A program made the translations under genes and the position numbers. A DNA stretch of 43,186 nt from JACPTG01 sp964504135 (GTDB lineage Archaea; Nanobdellota; Nanobdellia; Woesearchaeales; UBA10216): NCBI GenBank assembly GCA_964504135.1, contig CAZDCW010000007.1, forward strand, positions 1 through 43,186, in the 5' to 3' direction. The notes under the pieces are model-generated. The model worked only from the letters and a program-made list of their open reading frames with translations, searched no databases and had not been told where the DNA came from. How positions within the stretch are numbered: the stretch's first letter is position 1; every line of letters starts with the position of its first letter. Positions 23,710-30,911 of the stretch are shown piece by piece.

Positions 23710-24366
23710 ATGGGAAAAGGTGCTGGCGGCTGGAAGGCCGCTTTTGTCTTTGGCGCAGCAATTTTCCTTTTTTTCTCAGCTCTGCTATACCTTCGCCGGC
23801 TTGATTATAACCTTTTCATAGTCAACAAGGCTGTGGCCAGCGCGGCTGTTTTCCTTATTGGCTCATCCTATGTCCTTGGCCCTTTGGCTCACTTCTGGCC
23901 AAAGTTTTGGGTTCCTAAGCTTTCCGCAAGGAAGTATCTTGGCCTGCTGGGTTTTGCAGTTGCCGCACTGCATATGGTGCTGTCGCTGGTGATGCTCAGC
24001 CCTGCATATTATCCCAAGCTGTTCGATGCCTCTGGCAAGCTGACAGGCGCTGGCGAGATTTCGCTGCTTTCAGCCGCATTCGCCCTTGCCCTCTTTTCAG
24101 TGGTTGCCGTGACCTCGCTTCCTGATGTTGAGCGCTCAATGAAGCGAAGCAGCTGGGAGATTGTGCAGAGGATTGGATACATCGCGTTCTTTCTCGTAGC
24201 TGCCCATGTGTATATCATTAAGTGGCATGGGTGGTTTGAGGAGTCCAACTGGATGAATGGCCTTCCGCCGGGAAGCCTCGTCGTTTTTCTGTTTATCGTG
24301 TTCGTTTTTGTCCTGAGGCTTCTGGCTGCGGTCACTCCTGAAAGGAAAAAGGGCGCGAAACGATAA
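23710..24366 (+). CDS. Ferric-reductase-like transmembrane protein
   Basis: 218 residues with about six membrane helices. It resembles the heme-b-binding ferric reductase/MsrQ-like domain: the helix RKYLGLLGFAVAALHMVLS and a later one IGYIAFFLVAAHVYIIKWHG carry the His residues expected to bind heme. No attached FAD or NADPH domain is present, so a separate electron donor is required. Probably moves electrons across the membrane, possibly for metal or methionine-sulfoxide reduction. The upstream region is shared with the HxlR gene, which may control it. The next gene has its own TATA. Confidence 0.65.
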   Translation: MGKGAGGWKAAFVFGAAIFLFFSALLYLRRLDYNLFIVNKAVASAAVFLIGSSYVLGPLAHFWPKFWVPKLSARKYLGLLGFAVAALHMVLSLVMLSPAYYPKLFDASGKLTGAGEISLLSAAFALALFSVVAVTSLPDVERSMKRSSWEIVQRIGYIAFFLVAAHVYIIKWHGWFEESNWMNGLPPGSLVVFLFIVFVFVLRLLAAVTPERKKGAKR

Positions 24367-24403
24367 CAAAGCTTTTAAGCTTCGTCTTCGTGCCATTGCA
24401 AAA

Positions 24404-24883
24404 ATGGAATTGAGGAAACTGGGTTTCGCGCTGGTTGCAGTTACTGCCCTGCTTGCAGTTCTGCTTGGCATCGTCAAGGCCAATTTTGACTCGCAGGCAG
24501 CTTTTCTTTGCGAGAAATTCCACGAGAACCAGCTTGACATGCAGCAGTGCCCTGCGCATAAGAGCAATACTTCCTGGATTATTACGGCTTCATTCGCGCT
24601 TGTGTTTGCTCTGATGGCTCTTGGATTATTCCTTATCACGTATAAGCCCCCGGGGGCTGTGGAAAAGCCTGCTGTTGAGGTTGATCTTTCAAAGCTGGAT
24701 TCTGATGAGGCTGCTGTTTATGGCACTATGAAGGCTGGCAGCGGCTCTTCATACCAGGGTGACCTTGTTAAGGCCACCGGCTTTTCAAAGGTGAAGGTTA
24801 CAAGGGTTCTTGACAGGCTGGAGTCCAGGGGCGTTGTTGAGAGGAAGCGCAGGGGCATGACAAACCTTGTGGTCCTCAGGTGA
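24404..24883 (+). CDS. Membrane-anchored wHTH protein with an external Cys-containing loop
   Basis: 159 residues: two N-terminal membrane helices (LVAVTALLAVLLGIV and WIITASFALVFALMALGLF) flanking an outside loop with two Cys (AFLCEKFHENQ, MQQCPAH), then a cytoplasmic MarR-like winged helix (DEAAVYGTMKAGSGSSYQ, VTRVLDRLESRGVVERKRRG). The layout is that of a one-component membrane regulator; a disulfide switch in the loop is an inference. TATA CTTTTAAGC at 24371-24379, 28 nt before the ATG. It sits between the ferric-reductase-like gene and hairpin cluster H3-H8. Confidence 0.68.
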   Translation: MELRKLGFALVAVTALLAVLLGIVKANFDSQAAFLCEKFHENQLDMQQCPAHKSNTSWIITASFALVFALMALGLFLITYKPPGAVEKPAVEVDLSKLDSDEAAVYGTMKAGSGSSYQGDLVKATGFSKVKVTRVLDRLESRGVVERKRRGMTNLVVLR

Positions 24884-24887
24884 CAGT

Positions 24888-25157
24888 ATAGCAAATCACG
24901 TTAATAATCGGAACTTTGTTTCACTCAAATAAGTGATTTGCTATTAGTAAATAACCTTGCAACACCTTTTAAATATACGAAAATTAAGGTTATTTACTAT
25001 AGGCTAGAAGTAACCTTCTTATCGTAAATTGCGTTAATTAGTGCAAAATTTGCGTGCAATTCCCAAATTAAGCATTGCTTAATTGGGCCCAATCACCGCA
25101 GTGATTTGGGTACGAGATTAGAATTGCGCATATCCATCAACTAATCAGCGCAATTCT
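24888..25157. repeat. Cluster of hairpins H3-H8
   Basis: Intergenic and AT-rich. H3 arms ATAGCAAATCAC/GTGATTTGCTAT (24888-24944), loop with GTTAATAATCGGAACTTT. H4 arms TAGTAAATAACCTT/AAGGTTATTTACTA (24945-24999). H5 arms AATTGC/GCAATT (25028-25061). H6 CCCAAATTAAGCA against TTGCTTAATTGGG (25062-25087, one-nt gap). H7 CCCAATCAC/GTGATTTGGG (25088-25110, one bulge). H8 arms AGAATTGCGC/GCGCAATTCT (25120-25157). H3-H4 repeat the H1-H2 order with different stem interiors. No gene is seen between 24884 and 25244. Confidence 0.6.
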
Positions 25158-25189
25158 CTATAAAGTCGGTGTCCGGTTAAATAGTGCCT

Positions 25190-25207
25190 TGTGAAACTGG
25201 TTTCACA
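25190..25207. promoter_or_regulatory. GTGAAAC palindrome upstream of the Cys-rich operon
   Basis: TGTGAAAC-TG-GTTTCACA, 8-bp arms with a 2-nt centre, immediately upstream of a TATA-like TTAGATAA (25213-25220) that precedes the ATG at 25245 by about 28 nt. A further GTTTCAT lies at 25224. Likely an operator. Confidence 0.6.
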
Positions 25208-25244
25208 GTTACTTAGATAAGCTGTTTCATTCGCCCGCCAGGTT

Positions 25245-25874
25245 ATGGTTTCAAAATCATTGTTGGAAAAGTTAATGGTTGGAGGCGTTGCAGTTGCCTT
25301 TTTTGTTTTTGCCTTCAGTTTTTTTGTGCTGCTGCCGAATGCATGCCAGGGAGGCGCTTCGGGTGCTGTTGCTTCACCAGGTGTTTCTGCAGCACCGGCC
25401 TCCACACAGGATAATTCGTTCCTTCCCAAAGGCGTCCCAGGGGTTTACGGTGCTGAGCTTGGCGTCTCTTATGACAGCGTTTCAGCTTCTGACCCTAAGG
25501 CTGCGGACGCAACTATAAGAAAGCTTGGCGCCCTGGATAACAGCATTGTGCTTGACAGCAGCCAGATGGAGCGGTATAAGAAAGTCGCCTCGCAGATAAG
25601 CTGCGAGTACTGCTGTGACGTCGACGCCATTATATTTGCCGATGGCAGCGCTGCATGCGGCTGCGCGCACAGCTTTGCCATGCGTGGCCTGGCCAAGTAC
25701 ATAATCAAGAATCACCCAGCCGACTTTAGTGATGATGGGATTCTTGAAGAGCTGTCAAAGTGGAAGGTTCTTTTCTTTCCCAGCCAGAGTTCGGCGAAGG
25801 CCGCAAGGCTGGATGCGAAGGGTATAGAGGGCACGTACATCAACGTTGCCTCTAACAAGTACAGGGGTGAGTGA
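25245..25874 (+). CDS. Membrane-anchored Cys-rich protein, PCYCGC-like
   Basis: 209 residues with one N-terminal membrane helix (VGGVAVAFFVFAFSFFVLLP), a Ser/Ala/Pro linker and an extracytoplasmic domain. The domain contains SCEYCCDVDAIIFADGS then AACGCAHSFAMRGLA, a cluster C-x2-CC ... C-x-C-x-H that resembles PCYCGC-motif proteins and could hold copper, iron or a disulfide relay. Conserved function is not known to me. It starts a four-gene operon with tight overlaps; the other members also carry Cys motifs or helical bundles. A palindromic operator lies upstream. Confidence 0.6.
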   Translation: MVSKSLLEKLMVGGVAVAFFVFAFSFFVLLPNACQGGASGAVASPGVSAAPASTQDNSFLPKGVPGVYGAELGVSYDSVSASDPKAADATIRKLGALDNSIVLDSSQMERYKKVASQISCEYCCDVDAIIFADGSAACGCAHSFAMRGLAKYIIKNHPADFSDDGILEELSKWKVLFFPSQSSAKAARLDAKGIEGTYINVASNKYRGE

Positions 25875-25876
25875 GC

Positions 25877-26164
25877 ATGAATTGCTGTGGAAGTCATGAG
25901 AAAAGCAGGCCTCGTGAGGAGGCTCATTCGGGCGAGGAATCCCAGGAATCGCCTGAAAAGAAGGCGGGCTTTAAGGAGTACCTGCTTATAGCTCTGGTTT
26001 TGGGGCTGCTTGTTTTCGCTGTTGTGGAGGCGGTTCAGATAAGGGCGCTTTCTGCCAGGCCTGCCTCGCAGCCTGCCCAGTCCGGCGGCGAGACTTATGA
26101 GCAGATGATGGCGCGGATGCATCCTGAGCCGAGCAGCCAGGGCGGAATGGTAGGCGGGTGTTGA
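25877..26164 (+). CDS. Small single-pass membrane protein with terminal Cys motifs
   Basis: 95 residues beginning MNCCGSHEKSRP, with a Glu/Ser-rich segment, one membrane helix (LLIALVLGLLVFAVVEAV) and a tail ending MVGGC. The CC and terminal C suggest metal binding or lipidation-like modification, unproven. I prefer ATG 25877 because GGTGA lies seven nt upstream; a GTG at 25871 is possible. The preceding gene's stop is at 25872-25874. It is followed after one nt by a TTG-started membrane protein. No named family recognised. Confidence 0.5.
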   Translation: MNCCGSHEKSRPREEAHSGEESQESPEKKAGFKEYLLIALVLGLLVFAVVEAVQIRALSARPASQPAQSGGETYEQMMARMHPEPSSQGGMVGGC

Positions 26165-26165
26165 T

Positions 26166-26687
26166 TTGCTGACGTTAAGGCTGCTGCTGCTTGTTGTAGT
26201 GACAGCTGCTTCAGTTCCTGTTGTCATGGCGCACTGCCCGCTGTGCACTGCTGCGGTTGGCTCTGCCGCTGTGGCCGCCAGGTATTTTGGCGTTGACGCC
26301 TCGGTTATAGGGGTGATGGTGGGCGGCTTTGCTGTTTCCACAGGCCTGTGGCTTGGGCTTAAGCTGAAGAAATGGTACTTTGTGGCCCTTGCCGTGGCTG
26401 CATCATTCGCACTTACGGTGATTCCTGTTATGGCGCTGGTTCCGGACGACTTTTACTTTCCGCTGCTGGTTTCAGGCGAGCCGGGCTCGGTTTTACAGAG
26501 GGTGTACTGGCTGAATAAGCTGCTGGTTGGAAGCTTCGCAGGCGGAATTGGCGCGCTTGCGGCATACGCAGCCCACATAAGGATAAAGGCATCGCGTGGG
26601 AAAGTCCTTTTTCCCTTCCAGGGAACTGCGCTGACATTTGCTTCCATGCTTGCGGTGGCAGGCGTGGTTTACCTTTTTACCAGGTGA
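26166..26687 (+). CDS. Polytopic membrane protein with HCPLC motif
   Basis: 173 residues, starting with TTG directly after the previous stop. A signal-like helix (LTLRLLLLVVVTAASVPVV) leads to AHCPLCTAAVGS on the outer face, then four membrane helices. The H-C-P-L-C motif could bind a metal or act as a redox-active CxxC. Together with the two preceding Cys-bearing genes it suggests metal handling or disulfide exchange at the membrane. No family name is certain. Confidence 0.55.
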   Translation: MLTLRLLLLVVVTAASVPVVMAHCPLCTAAVGSAAVAARYFGVDASVIGVMVGGFAVSTGLWLGLKLKKWYFVALAVAASFALTVIPVMALVPDDFYFPLLVSGEPGSVLQRVYWLNKLLVGSFAGGIGALAAYAAHIRIKASRGKVLFPFQGTALTFASMLAVAGVVYLFTR

Positions 26688-26691
26688 TTGT

Positions 26692-27165
26692 ATGGATGAC
26701 GTGAAGGACCTTGTTGAGAAGGCGAAGGCAGGGAGCATTGACCTTTCCAGGGATGAGGACTTAAGCATTGCGATAATGAACCTTATCAGCCTTGAGGAGC
26801 ACTGCTATTTTACTGGCGTTAAGCTTTCCAACAAGAAGTACTTTGAGATGCTTGAGTCAGTCCGCGAGATGAGGAAGCGGCTGATGAAGAAGATAGTCAA
26901 GAGTCCGGAAGGCGAGGAGTGGTGCATCAGCAAGCATCTGCTGGCTGCGGCGATGCGGCTTATTGAGTCCGGCACCAAGGAGCAGTCCAGGGGCAGCAGG
27001 CAGGACGCTGAGTTCATGTTCAGCTCTGCCTTTCACCTTTACAGCCTGTTCTTCGCAATCAACCTGAAACTCATTGAGAAGGACGAGCTGAAGGATCCAA
27101 AGGATTCAAGGCCTTCAAGGTTTTCTGAGATTGTAAAGAAGATTGTAGACTGCTGCAAGGAGTGA
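26692..27165 (+). CDS. Uncharacterised helical protein
   Basis: 157 residues, predicted all-helical and soluble: MDDVKDLVEKAKAGSIDLS, AIMNLISLEEHCYFTGVKL, GEEWCISKHLLAAAMRLIES and a final helix with DCC near the end. I recall similar proteins in DPANN archaea and some candidate-phyla bacteria but know no function. The start at 26692 is preceded by CAGGTGATTGT, a GGTGAT ribosome binding site. It is the last gene of the Cys-rich operon; its end abuts the convergent gene at 27166. Confidence 0.6.
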   Translation: MDDVKDLVEKAKAGSIDLSRDEDLSIAIMNLISLEEHCYFTGVKLSNKKYFEMLESVREMRKRLMKKIVKSPEGEEWCISKHLLAAAMRLIESGTKEQSRGSRQDAEFMFSSAFHLYSLFFAINLKLIEKDELKDPKDSRPSRFSEIVKKIVDCCKE

Positions 27166-27483
27166 TTACAGCCCGCTTTCAGCGAGTACATTCTCCAGCT
27201 TTGAAGCCACAAACTCAAGATGCCGCGGGAGAAGCCCTTCAAATCGCACGTCTGCTGGCTCAATTTCCCTGGTCCCTGACTTGTCATCAACAAATACCCC
27301 GCCATCCTTCATGTAATACCTGGTGGCTGGCTCTCCATAAATGCCAAGCTCAAGATGGCCCATCCAGCCCGCCGCGCTCAGTCTGGCTACTGCCGCCCTG
27401 CTGCCTTCAGCGAGCCATGCTCTTGCGACATCGACTTGCCGGCGGTATTCATCCACCATGGAGATGGGCGGTTCATTTGTCAT
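27166..27483 (-). CDS. Uncharacterised small soluble protein
   Basis: 105 residues beginning MTNEPPISMVDEYRRQVDVA. It has an N-terminal helix, a central region GWMGHLELGIYGEPATRYYM, then a basic/acidic strand pair and C-terminal helix EFVASKLENVLAESG. No family recognised. I use the ATG at 27483 because a TATA-like AAATATAAAAC lies about 30 nt upstream; in-frame codons further upstream run into that promoter. Confidence 0.5.
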   Translation of the reverse strand: MTNEPPISMVDEYRRQVDVARAWLAEGSRAAVARLSAAGWMGHLELGIYGEPATRYYMKDGGVFVDDKSGTREIEPADVRFEGLLPRHLEFVASKLENVLAESGL

Positions 27484-27584
27484 GGTTGTGTAGGTTGGCT
27501 TGTGGGTTTTATATTTTTTTTGTAAAAAGAAGCCTTTTTTCTGCAATGGTTTTTGTCCCTGCACAGCAACATGCCAACCACAAA

Positions 27585-28064
27585 CTACGCCAGCCTAATC
27601 TTCCTTAATACGTCAATGCTCTTTTCAATTCTTTCTATACGCTTTTCAGCCCTCTCCACTTTCTCGGCTATCTTTTCCGCATTGCCCTGTTCATTCCTGC
27701 CTGTTTTTTCTGCGTTGGTTGAGTTTGGCTCAGGCATAGCCCGCTGGCCTTCCGTTGCCGTATGCTGCTCAGCATTTTGCATTGGCTGCTGCCCGGTTTC
27801 AGCCTGTTTTTGGCTGTTGTTTTCACGGCCTTGCTGGGCTTGAGGGGCTGGCCGGATTATCGCCGGTTGCTGTTGATTGTTGCTTGCTATTGCCGGCTGC
27901 TGCGGGTTGCTTGCACCCTGCCCTCTGATCCTGCTCCAGAGCCAGTCAAGGAATGACTTCTGCTTGTTTTCCTTTGGGAAATGCTGCTTGCCCAGGGCTG
28001 CGTGGGCAGCAGGCATTGTGAGCACTAGCAGGATTACAGCCGCAGTGATAAGTTTTTTTTTCAT
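27585..28064 (-). CDS. Exported Gln-rich protein with C-terminal coiled coil
   Basis: 159 residues: signal peptide MKKKLITAAVILLVLTMPAAHA, a short aromatic segment SFLDWLWSRIRG, a long Gln/Asn/Pro/Ala-rich linker (about 45-110), and a charged C-terminal coiled coil (AEKIAEKVERAEKRIERIEK). The linker is likely disordered. Its ATG follows the preceding gene's TAA directly (TAAATG), so it is co-translated with the exported DUF5667-like protein. Probably a wall-spanning or surface partner; function unknown. Confidence 0.6.
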   Translation of the reverse strand: MKKKLITAAVILLVLTMPAAHAALGKQHFPKENKQKSFLDWLWSRIRGQGASNPQQPAIASNNQQQPAIIRPAPQAQQGRENNSQKQAETGQQPMQNAEQHTATEGQRAMPEPNSTNAEKTGRNEQGNAEKIAEKVERAEKRIERIEKSIDVLRKIRLA

Positions 28065-28886
28065 TTAGCCTGTCATGGCCTCCGCGCTTGAGCTTGCAGT
28101 TGAGCTTTCTCCGCTGGCGTAGCTGCTGGATATGGCCGAGCCTCGGCCAGATTCTGCTGATGAGCTGGTGCTTATTGATGTTATCATGCCGTTGTCAGCC
28201 CTGACCCATGCCTCGAAATTCTTGGTTGTAGTGCCCTGGCTGGTCTGCTGCCTGTCCTCGCCTGTTACCACAAAATATCTGATTCCGTTTCTGGTTTCCT
28301 CCTTTACGTCTTTTGAAGTGAAGCCTTCAGCATCCACCCTTGCCATGGCTCCGTCTGCCGTGATTTCGCCTGTCTGATTGGCAGTTGATTGGTTTGTTAT
28401 CCTAATCTGCACAGAGCCCTGGCTTTGGGCCAGCCCTGCGACCACTGTTGACGCTGCAAAGTCCCTGGCGCTTGCCTCTGCCCTTGCTGCAAGGTCAGGA
28501 TTTGCTTTTTCCCTGGCATCCTGGATTATGAGTCTGAGCTCTTCAACTGAGTTCTGGTAATCCTCAAGCAGGCTGGCGTGCTCTGACCTTACTATGGCTA
28601 ATGCCTGCTCCCGTTTCTCAGGCGCGGCTGTCATCGCAAGGGTTTCCTCATGCATCCATTCTGACTGCCTGTTTGCCAGCTCCTCTCCCCTGTTTGCGAT
28701 TATGTCCAGCTTTGCGCTGCTGTCAAACGTTAGTGTCTTTGTAATCTTGTAAACTATGTCGCTGATGCCCTGGCCCAGTTGCCTGAGCCTGAGCTTCATC
28801 ACGTAAAACTGCGAATCCGTTTCCTGCGCAGCTGCAAATGGCATGGTTGCCATCAGCAGCGCCATAATCATGAGCATTGGTTTCAT
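28065..28886 (-). CDS. Exported coiled-coil protein, DUF5667-like, paralogue 1
   Basis: 273 residues. Signal peptide MKPMLMIMALLMATMPFAAA, then a conserved helical module: RQLGQGISDIVYKITKTLTF, then LDIIANRGEELANRQSEWM, which lines up with modules in the proteins at 30912 and 33386. The C-terminal half is Ser/Thr-rich with NQST and NQTGE sequons and a beta-type region IRYFVVTGEDRQQ. I choose ATG 28886, after GGGGGATTCACA, rather than the in-frame ATG at 28913. An upstream GTGAAAC inverted repeat and a leader hairpin suggest regulation shared with the other surface genes. Confidence 0.65.
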   Translation of the reverse strand: MKPMLMIMALLMATMPFAAAQETDSQFYVMKLRLRQLGQGISDIVYKITKTLTFDSSAKLDIIANRGEELANRQSEWMHEETLAMTAAPEKREQALAIVRSEHASLLEDYQNSVEELRLIIQDAREKANPDLAARAEASARDFAASTVVAGLAQSQGSVQIRITNQSTANQTGEITADGAMARVDAEGFTSKDVKEETRNGIRYFVVTGEDRQQTSQGTTTKNFEAWVRADNGMITSISTSSSAESGRGSAISSSYASGESSTASSSAEAMTG

Positions 28887-28913
28887 TGTGAATCCCCCTG
28901 GTTTATGTTGCAT

Positions 28914-28949
28914 GGCACCGGGAAAAAGAGGTGCAGGAAACCCGGTGCC
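28914..28949 (-). promoter_or_regulatory. 5' leader hairpin of the paralogue-1 operon
   Basis: Perfect 9-bp stem GGCACCGGG/CCCGGTGCC with an 18-nt loop, ending 27 nt before the start codon at 28886. It would fold in the leader RNA and could affect translation or stability. Confidence 0.5.
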
Positions 28950-28972
28950 AGCAGCATAACATGAGTTATTAT

Positions 28973-29023
28973 TGTTTCACCATAATATTAGCTTGGTGAA
29001 ACAGTTGTGATACAGTGAAACAA
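28973..29023. promoter_or_regulatory. GTGAAAC-type operator upstream of paralogue 1
   Basis: TGTTTCACC (28973-28981) and GGTGAAACA (28995-29003) form a 9-bp inverted repeat with a 13-nt spacer; GTGAAACAA follows at 29015-29023. It lies between the terminator of the silk-like gene and the leader of the next operon. Confidence 0.6.
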
Positions 29024-29057
29024 AATAAAAAAATCAACTGGGCGGCCTGCCCAGTTG
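29021..29057 (-). terminator. Hairpin plus U-run terminator of the silk-like gene
   Basis: Arms CAACTGGGC (29035-29043) and GCCCAGTTG (29049-29057), a 9-bp stem with a 5-nt loop. On the minus strand it is followed by ATTTTTTTATTTTG. It starts 17 nt after the stop of the gene at 29074. Confidence 0.7.
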
Positions 29058-29073
29058 AAAAATCCTCCAAGGC

Positions 29074-30864
29074 CTACTGCGCTCCAGCTCCTGTCCCGGC
29101 GTAAGCTGTGCTTGCCGTGTCTGCTGTGGCGTAGGTTTCAGAGGTTGTGTGGAAGGTTTCCCCAGAGCCTGCTGTCTCGGCATCTGACATTGTCCAGGCT
29201 GTGCTGCCTGACTCAGTGCCTGCTGTTGCTCCGGCTGTGCCCGGGTCTGCCTGCCATACAAAACTCTCTGAGCCGGCTGATGTCTCTGTCCCTGCGTCAG
29301 CCATGCTGCCTGATTCTGTGGAGAAGGTTCCCTTCCCGCTTCCCTCAAGCCATGTGTTTCCGGTTGACTGACCTGTTGCGTCAGACCATCCGAAGGAGCT
29401 GGCATCCAAAGTTGAGTCTGTGGCGTCTGCCTCTGCTCCTGCCATGGTTTGCTCAGTGCTGTCTGCTGACGTCCAGGAGACTGTGTTGAAATCGCCGTCT
29501 CCGGTTGTCTCTGTGTGCGCCTGGCCAACGCCATATCCAAATGCGTCTGCCTCGCCCACTCCTACTGCGCCGTTCTGGTCGTCACCAGCTGTGTCCCATT
29601 CGTCTGACATTCCAAGCGACCACGACTGCGTCATGCTTGACGTGGATGTGCTGTCGTCGCTTGTCTGGCTGGCTTCGTCACTTTGTGCGCCGCTTCCAGC
29701 CCAGCTGAACTCCCCTGTCTGGTCGTCTCCTGTGCTGAATTCCACTGAGTTCTCTGTGCCTGTTGAGGATGCTGCGCTGCTCTCCATGTCGCCTTCAGCC
29801 CATGCTGCGCCGTCTGCTGAGCCTGTGCTTGCGCTGTCGGCTCCTTCAGCCTGGCTGTCGATTGCTGCCACAGAGAGGGTTGCTGACCCGCCGTCCTCTG
29901 TCTCTGAGCCGCTCGTGGCTGTGCTGCTCACGACGCTGGCTGACGATTCGGCTGATCCGTCCCCTGTTGTCCCGCTTGATGTCTGGGTCTCTGCTGTAGC
30001 TTCCATGTCTGCGGCTGCTGCCCCTTCAGAGGCTGCCGCTGCGCTTGCCTCACCCTCAGTTACTGTCTCTGCGGATGATTCTGCTGATGCGCTGGAATTT
30101 TCTGCTGTTATCTCGCTTGAGCCAGCGCCTGCTGCAACCGCTTCTGCGCTGCCGCCGCTCGCGTCAGCATCCGCTGCTGCGCCGGCTGACGCCTCTGCGT
30201 CACCTGCTGTTGCTGCAGCTGCTCCTGCTGTAGAGCCGGAAGCATTGCCGCTGACAAACACTGAAGACACCACATTGGCGTTTGCTATCATCTCTATTAT
30301 GTTGTTGATGATGGTTGAACCGCCTGATGTGCTGCCAGAGCTGCCCGCGTTTGAGCTGCCAGAGCTTGCTCCTGAACTGGCATCTGCGCTCACGCCTGAG
30401 CTTGCACTTGCGCTCTGCGATGATCCGCTTACTGAACTCTCTGCTGCCGCCTCGGCTGCTGCTGCAGCTTGAGCCACAGTGTTATTTGCGCTTACCTGAA
30501 CTGGGCATGATACTGCTGACACTTCTGCATCTGCGCCTGCCTCTGCAGATTCAACTTCTGCAGATTCGACTTCTGCGTCTGCTGAAGCTGCCGCGCCTGC
30601 CTCTGCGCTGGCACCATCTGACTCAGCTGAAACGCTGGCCTCTGCTGACACATGTCCCATCAACTTCAGCGCTAGCTGCTTGATAGCCGCTTCAAGCTCC
30701 GAAAGCTTGAGTTCAAGCTGCGAGAGCCTTAGCTCCAACTGGCTTATCTCTGTTTCTGCCATTGCTGTCGCTGAAGACTGCGCTTCAGCGCTTTCTGCAG
30801 CGAATGCGAGTGGCATCATTACAAGCATGATTGCCACAAGCAACGCCCCCATCCATGTTTTCAT
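29074..30864 (-). CDS. Exported Ser/Ala/Glu-rich silk-like surface protein
   Basis: 596 residues. Signal peptide MKTWMGALLVAIMLVMMPLA, then a short leucine-heptad coiled coil (ISQLELRLSQLELKLSEL) that could drive trimerisation, about 330 residues of acidic Ala/Ser/Glu/Gly low-complexity sequence, and a C-terminal region (about 380-590) of irregular units of 15-20 residues each bearing an aromatic in a Ser/Thr/Gly setting (FSWAGSG, SFGWSDATG, SFVWQADPG, STAWTMSDAE, TFHTTSETY). Overall layout suggests a stalk-and-tip adhesin or silk-like fibre; not a named family. Preceded by GGGGTGATGTGA as ribosome binding site, 47 nt after the upstream gene, so probably in its operon. Ends in a hairpin terminator. 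Confidence 0.65.
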   Translation of the reverse strand: MKTWMGALLVAIMLVMMPLAFAAESAEAQSSATAMAETEISQLELRLSQLELKLSELEAAIKQLALKLMGHVSAEASVSAESDGASAEAGAAASADAEVESAEVESAEAGADAEVSAVSCPVQVSANNTVAQAAAAAEAAAESSVSGSSQSASASSGVSADASSGASSGSSNAGSSGSTSGGSTIINNIIEMIANANVVSSVFVSGNASGSTAGAAAATAGDAEASAGAAADADASGGSAEAVAAGAGSSEITAENSSASAESSAETVTEGEASAAAASEGAAAADMEATAETQTSSGTTGDGSAESSASVVSSTATSGSETEDGGSATLSVAAIDSQAEGADSASTGSADGAAWAEGDMESSAASSTGTENSVEFSTGDDQTGEFSWAGSGAQSDEASQTSDDSTSTSSMTQSWSLGMSDEWDTAGDDQNGAVGVGEADAFGYGVGQAHTETTGDGDFNTVSWTSADSTEQTMAGAEADATDSTLDASSFGWSDATGQSTGNTWLEGSGKGTFSTESGSMADAGTETSAGSESFVWQADPGTAGATAGTESGSTAWTMSDAETAGSGETFHTTSETYATADTASTAYAGTGAGAQ

Positions 30865-30911
30865 TCACATCACCCCGATTGTGTGTTTTCTTGACTTAAT
30901 GATCATGAAAA

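Noticed and set aside
24888..25157. CRISPR array
   Set aside because: The hairpins have no regular spacer length, the repeated parts are stem bases and loops rather than identical direct repeats, and no cas genes are present.
29420..30472. A 350-codon open frame on the plus strand opposite the silk-like gene
   Set aside because: It is an antisense shadow of Ser/Ala low-complexity codons, has no signal peptide, promoter or ribosome binding site, and the minus-strand gene has a signal peptide, SD and terminator.
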